The translations under genes and the position numbers were made by a program. This document shows, piece by piece, positions 26,754 through 37,294 of a stretch of 64,000 nucleotides of DNA. The stretch spans positions 1-64,000 of the forward strand of contig NZ_LRPB01000003.1 in the NCBI RefSeq assembly GCF_001592945.1, written 5' to 3'. The notes below the pieces were generated by a model. The model searched no databases. It was not told the origin of the DNA and was given only the letters and a program-made list of their open reading frames with translations. The stretch is from Roseivirga seohaensis (GTDB lineage Bacteria; Bacteroidota; Bacteroidia; Cytophagales; Cyclobacteriaceae). Position 1 is the stretch's first letter. Every line of letters starts with the position of its first letter.

Positions 26754-27806
26754 ATGAAGAAATTAATATACTTATTTCCAATCCTCTTCTTACTAGGCTG
26801 TGGAAGTTCAGAGAAAAAAGAAGAAGAAAGCAAAACACAAATCCCTTATTGGCAAGCACAAACGTCTGGTTCAAAAGCTAGTTTACGAGGTCTAAATGCC
26901 GTAACAGAAAATGTAGCCTGGGCCAGCGGCACCAAAGGAACGGTGCTCAGAACAATTGACGGAGGAGAAACTTGGGAAGACGTAAGTGTTCCAGCATCCG
27001 ACACTATCGACTTTAGAGATATTCAAGGCTTTGATGAGAATACGGCCATTGTATTGAGTGCAGGCCTACCAGCGGTGATTTACAAAACCACTGATGGCGG
27101 TCAAAGTTGGCAACAGAAATACTTTTCTATGAAGGAAGGCACTTTCTACGATGCCATGGATTTTTGGGACGATCAAAACGGAATCATTTTTGGCGATGCG
27201 GTAGATAGCCGATTGCTAATTCTGAAAACCAAAGATGGTGGTGAAACCTGGCAAGAACTTCCTTTCGAACAAAGACCGATTGCTAAAGATGGACAGGGTG
27301 GTTTTGCAGCCAGTGGCACTTGCTTAATTACGAATGGAAATTCAGATGTTTATATAGGCTTAGGCGGAGAAGAAGCTAGTCTTTTTTATTCTTACGATAG
27401 AGGTGAAACTTGGGAGAAAACCATTACACCGCTTCAATCAGGTGAATCCACCGCAGGAATTTTTTCCATTGCTTTTAAAAATGAAAACGAAGGTCTGATG
27501 GTCGGGGGTGATTATCGTGGAGATTCGCTTACCCGAATCAATAGTGCCTATACCTTAGACCGTGGAAAATCGTGGTTTCCTGTAATGGCTGCTTTAAAAC
27601 CACAAGGTTACAGGTCTGGAGTTGCTATTTTCAATGATTTGGTTTTGGCCGTAGGCAGAGAAAGTTGCGATTACTTTAGAGAAGGAATGGAAGGTTATGC
27701 TCCAATGGAAGGTAAATATTATGCTGTAAGCGTATCCAAAGACAACAAGGCAGCCTATGCTTCGGGTCCTGGAGGCTCGGTGGCAAAATTAGCCTTCAAG
27801 GAATAA
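26754..27806 (+). CDS. Lipoprotein with YCF48/BNR-type beta-propeller
   Basis: A 350-residue lipoprotein (lipobox FLLGC, Cys16) with repeated blades bearing the BNR/sialidase-like T/S-x-D-G-G-x-T/S-W motif: RTIDGGETWEDV, KTTDGGQSWQQK, KTKDGGETWQEL, YSYDRGETWEKT and YTLDRGKSWFPV. Homologues are annotated as photosystem II stability/assembly factor-like or oxidoreductase proteins, usually without proof. It likely acts as a cell-envelope scaffold or binding protein. It overlaps nothing but follows the previous lipoprotein by 7 nt and ends at a strong terminator. Confidence 0.8.
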   Translation: MKKLIYLFPILFLLGCGSSEKKEEESKTQIPYWQAQTSGSKASLRGLNAVTENVAWASGTKGTVLRTIDGGETWEDVSVPASDTIDFRDIQGFDENTAIVLSAGLPAVIYKTTDGGQSWQQKYFSMKEGTFYDAMDFWDDQNGIIFGDAVDSRLLILKTKDGGETWQELPFEQRPIAKDGQGGFAASGTCLITNGNSDVYIGLGGEEASLFYSYDRGETWEKTITPLQSGESTAGIFSIAFKNENEGLMVGGDYRGDSLTRINSAYTLDRGKSWFPVMAALKPQGYRSGVAIFNDLVLAVGRESCDYFREGMEGYAPMEGKYYAVSVSKDNKAAYASGPGGSVAKLAFKE

Positions 27807-27821
27807 GATTGCTCACAGAAT

Positions 27822-27865
27822 TTGTAATCAAATAAACGACTGAGGTTTATTTGATTACAATTTTT
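27822..27865 (+). terminator. Bidirectional terminator with a 16-bp perfect stem
   Basis: TTGTAATCAAATAAAC (27822-27837) pairs fully with GTTTATTTGATTACAA (27845-27860), followed by TTTTTGTTTTT. The right arm also encodes the last residues and stop of the convergent minus-strand lipoprotein gene. Confidence 0.9.
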
Positions 27866-28542
27866 GTTTTTGGCTTTTTATTGAAGTCTTCTTTAATAAA
27901 CAGCCTATATTCCCAACTAGCCACTTTTTTGTCGTCCGAAATTACATATTCCTTATTTGAAACTGATTTAATCTTATTATCAAATTCAATAGTCTGCTTA
28001 TAAGAAGCATCACCGAACAACATTGCAGCCATTTCTAAATCAAGTTCTTCTTCTCCATCTTCCTGAAGTCCTTTTTTAAAATTATCGACTATTCCATTGT
28101 TTTCAGTTCTTTCAAAAGTATTGCCCTTTTGGATAAAAAAGGTTGTCAGCTTAGTTGAGCCCACTTCTGTGGAGTCACGGTAAAACTCACTCATTCCCGC
28201 ATTCAAGGCATCTACATCTGCAAAGTCAAAAAGCACCTCATATTTTAGGTTCTCTCGGTCAAACTCGTTCCGCCAATTAGATACTCCGTTGATTGCCTCC
28301 ATTCGAGCCACCTTCTCTTCAAAACTCACCTCCATCTCATCCATGCTCTTAATGAACTCGTCATCTGCTCCGCCTAAAGACTTCATCATTTCAGCCATTT
28401 CACTCATATCAACGGCCATAGAATATGTACCACTACCATCATTTTTGAAAATGAATTTCTCTATAATCTTAACACATGAAGTAAGACATATTGAGAGACT
28501 GAGAATACAGATTATCGAAAGGAATTTTTTAGTGGTTTTCAT
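27847..28542 (-). CDS. Lipoprotein of unknown function, about 231 residues
   Basis: Signal peptide with lipobox ICLTSC (Cys about 23). The mature part begins with VKIIEKFIFKNDGSGTYSMAVDMSEM, a beta strand plus helix, then a long acidic helical stretch (SMDEMEVSFEEKVARMEAINGV) and beta strands rich in charged residues. The pattern K-F-x-N-D-G-S-G-x-Y recurs in Bacteroidota lipoproteins of unknown function. No enzyme motif. Its 3' end is shared with the terminator hairpin at 27822-27865. Confidence 0.62.
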   Translation of the reverse strand: MKTTKKFLSIICILSLSICLTSCVKIIEKFIFKNDGSGTYSMAVDMSEMAEMMKSLGGADDEFIKSMDEMEVSFEEKVARMEAINGVSNWRNEFDRENLKYEVLFDFADVDALNAGMSEFYRDSTEVGSTKLTTFFIQKGNTFERTENNGIVDNFKKGLQEDGEEELDLEMAAMLFGDASYKQTIEFDNKIKSVSNKEYVISDDKKVASWEYRLFIKEDFNKKPKTKIVIK

Positions 28543-28626
28543 AAGATGTAGGAATTTGAAATAAATATAAGCGATTAGCCTAAATCTGATTACAGATTAA
28601 TAGAAATAAATTTTGATGATATTCTG

Positions 28627-29364
28627 CTAAACCTCAAAAATGACTTCGCTATTTGGCACTCTAAATCGCTCTGAATAAACACCACCTTCTGCTGCCGGAC
28701 CGCAACCAATCACCATAGTTACTTCTGCTTTTCGCGGAAGCTTTAGAAACTTTTTAATCCGAAGTGAGTCCATACCTTCCATTGGGCAAGTATCGTAACC
28801 TTCAGATTTCATGCTCAGCATAAAGGTTTGGGCAGCCAATGCAGCACTTTTATGTACACTAATACGAACATCAGTAGCATTTCCGTGACGCACCATTGGC
28901 CTGTTTAGACCTACAAAAAAGTAGATGCACTTTTTAATAAAACCCCAAACGCCAAAAGGGTCGTTGTAGTAATATTTAGGAATTAGGCTTTCGTAATAGT
29001 TAAGTGCCCTCTTGGCTGCCTTGGTTTTAGGTTCGCCATAAACCCTTTTCATTTCTTTTACCAAAGCTTTTTGCCTTGTTCGCCAAAGATCTTTTCGAGC
29101 TACAAATACCACCAATTCTCTAGCAGTTTTCGCAGCCTTCTGATTCATACACATCCAGCTTACCTTTTCAAGGGCTTCTTCGGAACGAATTCTATAAAAT
29201 TCCCAAAGTTGCATGTTGCTGCTATTGGGTGAAAGAATAGCCCTTTCCAAACTTCGCTTAACAGCATCTGGGTCAAAATCTGCTTTATCGTCATAAATCC
29301 GCACTGACCTTCTTTCTTCAACAATCTTATCAAATACTATTGCGCTTTCTTTCATGTTATCCAT
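28627..29364 (-). CDS. Nitroreductase-family flavoprotein
   Basis: A 245-residue FMN-dependent oxidoreductase of the nitroreductase superfamily: N-terminal VEERRSVRIYDDK (FMN phosphate-binding Arg pattern), LSPNSSNMQLWEFYRI (FMN/dimer), and the C-terminal GYDTCPMEGMDSLRIKKFLKLP and VTMVIGCGPAAEGG typical of the fold. Substrates in the family include nitroaromatics, quinones and enones; the actual one is unknown. Its start overlaps the end of the SLC13 transporter gene by 8 bp, so the two are a coupled operon. Confidence 0.85.
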   Translation of the reverse strand: MDNMKESAIVFDKIVEERRSVRIYDDKADFDPDAVKRSLERAILSPNSSNMQLWEFYRIRSEEALEKVSWMCMNQKAAKTARELVVFVARKDLWRTRQKALVKEMKRVYGEPKTKAAKRALNYYESLIPKYYYNDPFGVWGFIKKCIYFFVGLNRPMVRHGNATDVRISVHKSAALAAQTFMLSMKSEGYDTCPMEGMDSLRIKKFLKLPRKAEVTMVIGCGPAAEGGVYSERFRVPNSEVIFEV

Positions 29365-30808
29365 ACACTAAGGGAATCAAGGTTTCTGATAAAACAGCTA
29401 AAAGAAGAATAGCTACAACATTAAGAATAAATCCAGCCCTAATCATTTGCTTCATGGGGATCATTCCAGAAGAAAACACTATTGCATTTGGCGGAGTAGA
29501 AATGGGCATCATAAAGGCATAGCTTGCCGCCAAAGTAACCGGCAACGAAAGGTACATTGGGTTAATATTTAGACTAATGGAAATTCCTAAAACTACCGGC
29601 ACAAAGATAACGGCAAGGGCTACATTACTCATAATCTCGGTCATAAACAGCATAAATGCACTTAAACCTAAAACCAATAGTAACTTACTGACATTGCCTT
29701 GTTGGGTTATTGTTTCGCCTACAATCTGAACAATTTCAGTAGTTTCCATGGCCTTGGCCAACGTGAGACCACCTCCAAAAAGTAATAGAATTCCCCAAGG
29801 TAACTTTTTGGTATATTCCCAATCCAATAAAAATTCTCCTTTCTTCAAACTAACCGGAGTAGCAAACATAAAAATGGCACCTACCATCCCTATTAAGGTG
29901 TCGTTTAGCAAGTTGGTATTAAACCAAGTATTTAAGTTTCCTCTGAGAATCCAGGCAACTGCAGTAAGGACAAATATAATTGCTACCAACTTTTCTGCTC
30001 GGCTAATCTTTCCCAGCAATTTGATTTGATCGTCAATAATTTGAGAGGAATCAGCCAGATTCTTGATTCTACTAGGGAAAAGTACTTTAGTAAGCAAAAG
30101 GTAAGTAATGGTGAGCATGATAAAACATGTAGGTAAACCCACTTTCAAATATTGAGAGAAACTCACCTCATAATTCATCATTTCACTCATAAAACCCACC
30201 CATGCCACGTTAGGCGGAGTTCCAATAATGGTGGCTGTACCTCCGATATTAGCGGCATAAGCAATGCCTAACATGAGCACTAATGAAAACCTCTTTTTCC
30301 CTTTGTCTTCTGTCAGATCCAATTCTAGCAAACTGGTAATAGATAGTGCAATTGGCAGCATCATCACCGTTGTAGCTGTATTGCTAATCCACATAGAAAG
30401 AAAGGCAGTGGTAAGCATAAAACCCAAGATAATTCCATTTGGATTGGTGCCTGTTAGACGGATTAAGTTCAATGCGATTCGTTTATGCAGATTGTGCTTT
30501 TCCATTCCTAAACCCAAAATAAAACCTGCCATAAACAGAAATATAATAGGGTTTGCATAAGGTGCAGTAGCTTCGTTTGCATCGAAAACACCCGTAAGTT
30601 GAAACAAGACAATGGGAAGTAAAGCAGTAACAGGAATGGGAGCAGCTTCGGTAATCCACCAAATAATCATCCAAGCAGCAATACCAACCACCTTCCATGC
30701 TTCAGGAGATATCCAGAAATCGGGAGAAAAGGTTAGGATGAGAAAAAATACTAGGGGTCCAGCAAATAGGCCAAAAATTTTTGCGCCTTTGAAATCAGGT
30801 GTGCTCAT
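29357..30808 (-). CDS. SLC13/DASS family sodium-coupled carboxylate transporter
   Basis: A 483-residue membrane protein with about 11 hydrophobic segments. The two SNT-like motifs of the divalent anion/Na+ symporter family are visible: WISNTATTVMMLPIAL (first) and the region around TEIMSNVALAVIFVPV (second), in the two inverted-repeat hairpins. Substrates are typically succinate, malate, citrate or sulfate. Co-transcribed with the downstream nitroreductase gene (8-bp overlap). The upstream 420-nt gap separates it from divergent sucD. Confidence 0.88.
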   Translation of the reverse strand: MSTPDFKGAKIFGLFAGPLVFFLILTFSPDFWISPEAWKVVGIAAWMIIWWITEAAPIPVTALLPIVLFQLTGVFDANEATAPYANPIIFLFMAGFILGLGMEKHNLHKRIALNLIRLTGTNPNGIILGFMLTTAFLSMWISNTATTVMMLPIALSITSLLELDLTEDKGKKRFSLVLMLGIAYAANIGGTATIIGTPPNVAWVGFMSEMMNYEVSFSQYLKVGLPTCFIMLTITYLLLTKVLFPSRIKNLADSSQIIDDQIKLLGKISRAEKLVAIIFVLTAVAWILRGNLNTWFNTNLLNDTLIGMVGAIFMFATPVSLKKGEFLLDWEYTKKLPWGILLLFGGGLTLAKAMETTEIVQIVGETITQQGNVSKLLLVLGLSAFMLFMTEIMSNVALAVIFVPVVLGISISLNINPMYLSLPVTLAASYAFMMPISTPPNAIVFSSGMIPMKQMIRAGFILNVVAILLLAVLSETLIPLVYG

Positions 30809-31175
30809 TTTATTTTTTGGATGACCTACTAAGATAGTATTTTAATAGAGTGTTGTTAAGCCTAGGCGATTCAAATTCCTATTTTTCTAACAGGCCTAAA
30901 AAAAGAAAAGAGCCCCAACCTCGAGCTCTTTTTCTTAATCAACCTTAAAATACTAAAAACTAACTATGTATAATCAACCTTAATCTATATTCTTACCTGA
31001 TAAGTGTTGTTTATCAATTCTTCTTTCTAAACACTTATGGGTAGGTATACCGACAATCGATAAAAATTGTTTCAGTTTTCAGAATAAAATTTCGTTAAAA
31101 AAGGTTAACAGTTTTTTCGTTCACAAAAGCTTGGGTTGTAATTCAGCCAAACGGAACATCTCAAGCAATTAATCC
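30809..31175. other. Intergenic region with an orphan terminator-like hairpin
   Basis: Between divergent genes there is no open frame. AAAAGAGC (30906-30913) pairs with GCTCTTTT (30925-30932) and is followed by TTC on the plus strand; on the minus strand T-rich sequence also follows. No annotated gene ends here on either strand. It could end a small RNA (for example a minus-strand transcript begun near the sucD promoter), or be a relic. The rest is AT-rich without recognisable signals. Confidence 0.4.
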
Positions 31176-31206
31176 TTTGGCTTAGCCATTTATTATTCTA
31201 TTTTTG
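31176..31206 (+). promoter_or_regulatory. Consensus Bacteroidota promoter of sucD
   Basis: TTTG (31176-31179), a 19-nt spacer, and TATTTTTG (31199-31206) match both boxes of the Bacteroidota primary sigma promoter exactly. The predicted transcript starts shortly after, giving a leader of about 15-20 nt. Confidence 0.8.
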
Positions 31207-31228
31207 CCACAAATTTAAACCCGCTGTA

Positions 31229-32104
31229 ATGAGTGTTTTAGTCAATAAAGATTCTAAAATTATAGTTCAAGGATTTACCGGTTCTGAAGGTACTTTCCAT
31301 GCTGAACAAATGATTGAATATGGTACAAATGTAGTTGGTGGTGTTACTCCAAATAAAGGAGGTCAGCTACACCTAGGCAAACCTGTTTTTAATACTGTTG
31401 AAGACGCAGTGACTTCAACAGGTGCAGATGTTTCCATTATTTTTGTTCCACCTGCTTTTGCGGCTGATGCCATTATGGAAGCGGCTGATGCTGGAATATC
31501 TGTAATCATCGCTATTACCGAAGGAATTCCTGTAAAGGATATGGTAATGGCTAAAGAATATATCAAAAACAAAAATGTTACTTTGATTGGCCCTAACTGC
31601 CCAGGTGTAATTACTCCTGGCGAAGCTAAAGTTGGTATCATGCCTGGCTTTATTTTCAAAAAAGGTAGAATTGGTTTAGTATCTAAATCAGGTACATTAA
31701 CTTACGAAGCTGCTGACCAGTTGGTGAAAGCCGGTTTGGGTATTTCTACTGCAATTGGTATTGGTGGCGACCCAATTATTGGAACTCCTACTAAAGAAGC
31801 CGTAGAGCTTTTAATGAACGATCCAGAAACGGACGCTATCGTTATGATCGGTGAAATTGGCGGTAACTACGAAGCCCTTGCTGCTGAGTACATTAAATCA
31901 ACAGGAAACAAAAAACCTGTAGTTGGATTTATTGCTGGTCAAACAGCGCCTCCAGGCAGAAGAATGGGCCACGCTGGTGCAATCATTGGTGGAGCAGAAG
32001 ATACTGCAGAAGCCAAAATGAAAATTATGTCAGAGTGCGGAATTACTGTAGTTAATTCTCCTGCAGATATCGGAGCTACAATGGCTGAACTATTGAAAGC
32101 TTAA
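31229..32104 (+). CDS. sucD: Succinate-CoA ligase, ADP-forming, alpha subunit
   Basis: A 291-residue alpha subunit of succinyl-CoA synthetase. N-terminal CoA-binding Rossmann ([16 protein letters not shown], about 13-28), and the phosphohistidine loop [13 protein letters not shown] (His about 247) are intact. It catalyses the substrate-level phosphorylation step of the TCA cycle together with SucC. No sucC is adjacent; the gene has its own consensus promoter and terminator, i.e. monocistronic, as is usual where sucC and sucD are separated. Confidence 0.95.
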   Translation: MSVLVNKDSKIIVQGFTGSEGTFHAEQMIEYGTNVVGGVTPNKGGQLHLGKPVFNTVEDAVTSTGADVSIIFVPPAFAADAIMEAADAGISVIIAITEGIPVKDMVMAKEYIKNKNVTLIGPNCPGVITPGEAKVGIMPGFIFKKGRIGLVSKSGTLTYEAADQLVKAGLGISTAIGIGGDPIIGTPTKEAVELLMNDPETDAIVMIGEIGGNYEALAAEYIKSTGNKKPVVGFIAGQTAPPGRRMGHAGAIIGGAEDTAEAKMKIMSECGITVVNSPADIGATMAELLKA

Positions 32105-32128
32105 GAAGAATAAATCTTAGAAAATATT

Positions 32129-32153
32129 AAAGCCTCATTTTGAGGCTTTTTTT
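32129..32153 (+). terminator. Terminator of sucD, usable in both directions
   Basis: AAAGCCTCA and TGAGGCTTT form a 9-bp stem with loop TTT followed by T residues to 32153; on the other strand it ends the M20 gene whose stop is at 32159. Confidence 0.9.
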
Positions 32154-32158
32154 ATGTC

Positions 32159-33355
32159 CTATTGGGCGGAAGCAAGTTGGTTCAAGGCAATCCAAGCCAT
32201 CAGACCAATCCCCAATTCAATGGCATCTTCGTCTATGTTGAATTTAGGTGTATGCACCCCCAAAGTAGTTCCTTTTACTGAATTTCCTGTTCCCAAACGA
32301 TAGAAGCAAGAAGGCACCTCATGCGAATAGTAGGCAAAATCTTCTGCCCCCATCCATAAATCTAAATCCACAATATTTTCTGCACCGAGATAAGCTGTTG
32401 CTGCCGCACGTGCTGATTGCGTAGTTGTCGGGTCATTGGTTAAGTAAGGGTAACCAACGTCAATCAACACATCACAACTCCCTCCCATTGCCTCAGCAAG
32501 TCCTTCAGCAATGCTTCTTATTTTTTTGTGTGCCTCAAAGCGCCACTCCTCGTCTAAAGCCCGAAAGGTTCCTCCGATTTTAACTTCATCGGGAATGATA
32601 TTCTGCGCATGGCCACCTTCAATTTGCCCAAACGAAAGCACGGTTGGTTTTTTAGGGTCAGCATTTCTGCTCACTACTTGCTGTAACGCCACAATGATAT
32701 GCGATGCAATCAGAATAGGGTCAATCACTTTATCAGGCAGTGCAGCATGACCACCTTTACCTTTTACGGTAAGGTAAATTTCATCAGCACTGGCCATGTA
32801 TTGCCCTTCTCTAAAACCAACTTTCCCTGTCGGAATATACGGCATCACATGTTGCCCAAACATATTATTTGGTCTAGGGTTTTCCAAAGCTCCATCTTTA
32901 ATCATTAAAGATGCGCCCCCTGGGTTTTTCTCTTCTCCCGGCTGAAAAACAAGCTTTATAGTTCCTTCAAACTGATCTTTAAGTTGCACTAAAATACGGG
33001 CGGCACCTAAAAGACATGACGTGTGGACATCGTGACCACAAGCGTGCATTACCCCTATATTCTTAGATTTATAAGAAACTTCATTTTGCTCCGTAATCGG
33101 CAAAGCGTCCATATCGGCACGCAAAGCCACCGTTTTGGATGCTGGATTCCTTCCTTCAATTAAGGCGGTTAACCCTGTTCCAGCCACTCCTTCCTTTGGT
33201 TCGATTCCTAATTTACGCAACTCAGCCGCCACATATTTTGCGGTTTCAAACTCCTTGAAAGAAAGCTCGGGGTTTGCATGAATATGCCTACGAATATTAA
33301 CAGTATCCTCTGCATACTGAGCAGCAAGCTTTTTTACGTCATTCAACAAACTCAT
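32159..33355 (-). CDS. M20 family amidohydrolase (hippurate/N-acyl-amino-acid type)
   Basis: A 398-residue metal-dependent amidohydrolase of the AmhX/HipO/IAA-amino-acid hydrolase subgroup. Metal motifs: MHACGHDVHTSCLLGAA (about 100-116), FQPGEEKNPGGA (catalytic Glu), HVMPYIPTG and a late His in LGVHTPKF. It probably hydrolyses N-acyl amino acids or short amide bonds. It overlaps the SPOR-like lipoprotein gene by 4 bp and so belongs to the secA-downstream operon. Distinct from the arginine-operon M20 deacylase. Confidence 0.87.
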   Translation of the reverse strand: MSLLNDVKKLAAQYAEDTVNIRRHIHANPELSFKEFETAKYVAAELRKLGIEPKEGVAGTGLTALIEGRNPASKTVALRADMDALPITEQNEVSYKSKNIGVMHACGHDVHTSCLLGAARILVQLKDQFEGTIKLVFQPGEEKNPGGASLMIKDGALENPRPNNMFGQHVMPYIPTGKVGFREGQYMASADEIYLTVKGKGGHAALPDKVIDPILIASHIIVALQQVVSRNADPKKPTVLSFGQIEGGHAQNIIPDEVKIGGTFRALDEEWRFEAHKKIRSIAEGLAEAMGGSCDVLIDVGYPYLTNDPTTTQSARAAATAYLGAENIVDLDLWMGAEDFAYYSHEVPSCFYRLGTGNSVKGTTLGVHTPKFNIDEDAIELGIGLMAWIALNQLASAQ

Positions 33356-33879
33356 TTTTCAAGCTTGAATTGCTCTGGAACTACAGTAGCGGTTGGGTAA
33401 TATTTCTTTATTTTTTCATAAAGCGGTTGGGCTTCTATCTGCTGATAGAACTCTCCAATCTTCACGAAATAGGTCGGCAATTTGTACTGAATCTGCGCCT
33501 CCATTGCTGGAAGAATATCGAAAAGGCGATTTCTGATTCTACCTGCCTCAACTTCGTTGGTACCAGAATAAACCATAATGGTATAGCCAGAAAGTGTTGC
33601 CAAGGTGTCATTTCTCACGGCAATGGAATCCATCACGGCATCCATCTTATCTGATATTTCATAAGTTGAGCGGATGGCTTGATTATTCAATACTTTGATT
33701 GTATCGCCCTCTTTAGATTGTACCTTAACAGTTGGGCGATATTTCGATAAATCATCAGAATAACTCAAATCAACATCGTCTCGCTTTACATCCTTTTTAG
33801 GAATAGCCTGATTGGTACAACCAACCGCCAACAGGACTACTGTCAGAGTCAATAAAGTATTTGAAACAGACTTAATCAT
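33352..33879 (-). CDS. Lipoprotein with SPOR-like C-terminal domain
   Basis: Signal peptide [21 protein letters not shown] (lipobox LAVGC, Cys21) and a C-terminal segment [21 protein letters not shown] ... [31 protein letters not shown] that matches the SPOR pattern of two short repeats with R/N-x-x-L. SPOR domains bind denuded peptidoglycan glycans. The gene overlaps secA by 8 bp and the M20 gene by 4 bp, so it is translationally coupled to both. Confidence 0.75.
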   Translation of the reverse strand: MIKSVSNTLLTLTVVLLAVGCTNQAIPKKDVKRDDVDLSYSDDLSKYRPTVKVQSKEGDTIKVLNNQAIRSTYEISDKMDAVMDSIAVRNDTLATLSGYTIMVYSGTNEVEAGRIRNRLFDILPAMEAQIQYKLPTYFVKIGEFYQQIEAQPLYEKIKKYYPTATVVPEQFKLEK

Positions 33880-36800
33880 TAATAACTACGCATTTATTGC
33901 TCAGAATATCTTCTTCCACTTGCTTAAACTTAACGTCATTTTTAATGGTTCCGTCTTGATACTGAACATTTACTCGATCGTTTCTTCCATAAATCTTTTC
34001 AGACTTAATAGGAGCTGTTTTTTCTACCGGAGGTCTGTTTCTAGTATCTTGTCTACTTGCCAAAGCAGATTTAGATTCTTCCTTACTCTCATTCAATTTC
34101 TGCTGACTTCCTCTACTTCTTGCCTCTTGCACCCTATCTGGCGCTTGTTGAGGGATATCGGCTTTGGTTAAGAAAGAAACGGTTTCTTCATTTACTTTAG
34201 AAAGGAAGGCTTTAAACAATTGGAAAGCTTCGAATTTATAAATCAAAAGTGGATCCTTCTGCTCATAAACCGCATTCTGTACCGACTGCTTCAAGTCATC
34301 CATGTCGCGAAGATGTTCTTTCCAAGTTTGGTCAATTACAGCTAGTGTAATAGATTTTTCCATGGCCTTGATCAGCTCAGCATTTTCTGTTTCAACAGTC
34401 TTATTCAGGTTAACAGCCACTCCAATCTGCCTTTTTCCATCAATAAATGGAAGGAGAATGTTCTCAACTGTAGCGCCTTTTTCTTGTTGAATATGCTTCA
34501 TCAACGGCAGTGTTTTTTCCGCTATATTCTTGTTCTTCTTGTTATAATCTGCATAAACCTCTTCATACAGATCATTGATAAGCGTGTTTACATCAGATTG
34601 CGTGTATTGATCCAAATTAATTTTGGTATCCATACCTAAAGTACCAATGCAACTCAGTTTGAATCCATCGAAATCGTTTGTTGGTTTTGTATTGTTCACA
34701 ATGTCTTCACAAGTGTCGTACATCATGTTCATAATATCCAACTGTAGACGTTCGCCCATCAGCGCATTTCTTCTTCGTTCGTAGATCACAGAACGCTGTT
34801 GGTTCATGATGTCATCATACTCCAAAAGTCGTTTTCTAGTACCGAAGTTATTTTCTTCCACCTTACGCTGTGCTCTTTCAATAGATTTGGAAATCATGGA
34901 ATGCTGAATCATTTCACCTTCCTTCAATCCCATTCTATCCATTAACTTGGCCACTCTGTCTGAGCCAAAAAGCCTCATTAGATTATCTTCTAACGAAACA
35001 AAGAATTGAGATGAACCTGCGTCTCCCTGACGGCCCGCTCTACCTCTTAACTGACGGTCAACTCGTCTTGACTCATGTCTTTCTGTACCAATAATGGCAA
35101 GCCCGCCAGCAGCTTTAGATTCTGGCGATAGTTTAATATCTGTTCCACGACCCGCCATGTTTGTAGCAATGGTTACCGTACCTGGTCTACCAGCAGCGGC
35201 TACAACATCGGCTTCTCTAGCGTGTTGTTTCGCGTTCAATACCTGGTGCTCAATCTTTTTCAGATGAAGCATTCTACTCAATATCTCTGAGATTTCAACC
35301 GAAGTAGTACCCACAAGTACCGGTCTGCCTTCAGCAGTTAACTCAACGATTTCATCGACTACGGCATTAAACTTTTCTCTTACCGTTTTATATACTTTAT
35401 CCTCTCTGTCTTCTCTTGCAATTGGTCTGTTGGTAGGAATTACCACTGTATCCAACTTATAGATTTCCCAGAACTCACCTGCTTCTGTTTCGGCAGTACC
35501 CGTCATACCTGCCAGTTTGTGGTACATTCTGAAGTAATTCTGCAATGTGATTGTAGCATAGGTTTGAGTAGCGTCTTCTACCTTCACGTTTTCCTTTGCT
35601 TCAATGGCTTGGTGTAGTCCGTCAGAATACCTACGACCGTCCATTACCCTTCCGGTTTGCTCATCTACAATTTTCACCTTACCGCCATCAAGGATGTATT
35701 CTGTATCCTTTTCAAACATGGTATAAGCTTTTAGCAGCTGGTTCACGGTATGTATTCGCTGGCCTTTTACGGAGTAATCTTGAATAGCTTCTTCCTTTTG
35801 TTTCAGCTTTTCCTCATCCGATAAAGTTTCATCTTTCTCTAGTCTGGCAACTACTTCTCCAATATCGGTCATGATAAAGAAGTTTGGATCTTCTCCTTCG
35901 CCAGTAATCAAGTCTGTTCCTTTTTCAGTAAGATTAACCGCGTTGGTTTTTTCATCAATAGTAAAGTAAAGCGGTTCATCTGCCTTAGGCATGTTTTTCT
36001 GATTGTCTTGCAGATAGAAGTTTTCTGTTTTCTGCATTACCATCTTCATTCCTGTTTCACTAAGGAATTTAATCAATGGCTTATATTTTGGAAGACCACG
36101 GAAGGCTCTAAACAAGGCTAATCCACCTTCTTCCTCGTTTCCTTCTTTAATTAACCTTTTGGCATCGTTCAAATACTGAGAACATAACTTCTTTTGTGCA
36201 TCTACCAATTTGGTTACGCGAGGCTTCAATTCATGAAACTCGTGTTCATCCCCTTTAGGAATTGGCCCCGAAATAATTAATGGAGTTCTGGCTTCATCGA
36301 TCAATACTGAATCGACCTCATCGACCATAGCATAATGATGCTTGCGCTGCACAAGTTCTTTGGCTTCTCTAGCCATGTTGTCACGCAGATAATCAAAGCC
36401 AAACTCGTTATTAGTTCCGTAAGTAATATCAGCACGGTAGGCTTGTCTTCTTTGTTCAGAGTTAGGTTGGTGCTTATCAATACAGTCGATGGTAAGCCCA
36501 TGAAACTGGAATAATGGCGCCATCCATTCTGAATCTCGTTTTGCCAAATAGTCGTTCACCGTAATTACGTGAACCCCTCTTTCGGCCAAAGCATTTAGGT
36601 AGGCAGGCAAGGTAGCCACAAGCGTTTTACCTTCACCAGTAGCCATTTCGGCAATTTTACCTTGATGCAAAACAATTCCACCGATAAGTTGAACATCGTA
36701 GTGAAGCATCTCCCAAGTCACCTCAGAGCCTGCAGCTAACCACTTATTCTTCCAAACCGCTGTTTCACCAACAATTTCTACCTGAGGGCCAATGGCCGCA

Positions 36801-37225
36801 ATTTGCCTGTCGTGCAAAGTGGCCTGAACTTCAAGTTTACCTACTTCTTTTAATCTTCTTGCGGTTTCCTTTACTACAGCAAAGGCATCGGGAAGCACAT
36901 CCATAAGTACTTTTTCAAGTTCTTCATCGCGCTTCTCTTCCAATTTATCTATTTGATCAAAAATGCTCTCTTTTTGAGCAATCTCAAGACCAGTTTCGCT
37001 ATCAATTCTTTTATGAAGTGCCTCTAGCTCTCCATCAATTTCTTTAAGGTAGTCTTTAATCCTTCCTTTAATTTCTTGGGTCTTCCCCCTTAAGGCCTCA
37101 TCAGAGATGTTCCTCATTTCGGCAAACGCCTTATTGATCTTGTCAACGTAAGGTTTTACCTCTTTAATATCGCGATCTGACTTTGATCCGAAAACCTTTG
37201 CTAACCCCTTTGTTAAAAAACTCAT
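33872..37225 (-). CDS. secA: Preprotein translocase ATPase SecA
   Basis: A 1117-residue SecA motor that drives secretion through SecYEG. Walker A is [17 protein letters not shown] (about residues 196-212), Walker [17 protein letters not shown], and motif VI region [14 protein letters not shown]. It is longer than the E. coli protein (about 900 residues), with large insertions in the middle region (around 330-470) as commonly seen in Bacteroidota. The C-terminal zinc motif (CxCxSG...CH) is absent; the tail is basic/Ser-rich followed by [19 protein letters not shown], so SecB-dependent docking through zinc is not expected. Confidence 0.95.
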   Translation of the reverse strand: MSFLTKGLAKVFGSKSDRDIKEVKPYVDKINKAFAEMRNISDEALRGKTQEIKGRIKDYLKEIDGELEALHKRIDSETGLEIAQKESIFDQIDKLEEKRDEELEKVLMDVLPDAFAVVKETARRLKEVGKLEVQATLHDRQIAAIGPQVEIVGETAVWKNKWLAAGSEVTWEMLHYDVQLIGGIVLHQGKIAEMATGEGKTLVATLPAYLNALAERGVHVITVNDYLAKRDSEWMAPLFQFHGLTIDCIDKHQPNSEQRRQAYRADITYGTNNEFGFDYLRDNMAREAKELVQRKHHYAMVDEVDSVLIDEARTPLIISGPIPKGDEHEFHELKPRVTKLVDAQKKLCSQYLNDAKRLIKEGNEEEGGLALFRAFRGLPKYKPLIKFLSETGMKMVMQKTENFYLQDNQKNMPKADEPLYFTIDEKTNAVNLTEKGTDLITGEGEDPNFFIMTDIGEVVARLEKDETLSDEEKLKQKEEAIQDYSVKGQRIHTVNQLLKAYTMFEKDTEYILDGGKVKIVDEQTGRVMDGRRYSDGLHQAIEAKENVKVEDATQTYATITLQNYFRMYHKLAGMTGTAETEAGEFWEIYKLDTVVIPTNRPIAREDREDKVYKTVREKFNAVVDEIVELTAEGRPVLVGTTSVEISEILSRMLHLKKIEHQVLNAKQHAREADVVAAAGRPGTVTIATNMAGRGTDIKLSPESKAAGGLAIIGTERHESRRVDRQLRGRAGRQGDAGSSQFFVSLEDNLMRLFGSDRVAKLMDRMGLKEGEMIQHSMISKSIERAQRKVEENNFGTRKRLLEYDDIMNQQRSVIYERRRNALMGERLQLDIMNMMYDTCEDIVNNTKPTNDFDGFKLSCIGTLGMDTKINLDQYTQSDVNTLINDLYEEVYADYNKKNKNIAEKTLPLMKHIQQEKGATVENILLPFIDGKRQIGVAVNLNKTVETENAELIKAMEKSITLAVIDQTWKEHLRDMDDLKQSVQNAVYEQKDPLLIYKFEAFQLFKAFLSKVNEETVSFLTKADIPQQAPDRVQEARSRGSQQKLNESKEESKSALASRQDTRNRPPVEKTAPIKSEKIYGRNDRVNVQYQDGTIKNDVKFKQVEEDILSNKCVVIND

Positions 37226-37294
37226 ACTGTATTTTTAATATGGTCTAAAGTTAATTTCTTGTATAGAAAAAGGAAACATAAGCTTGATTTATAT

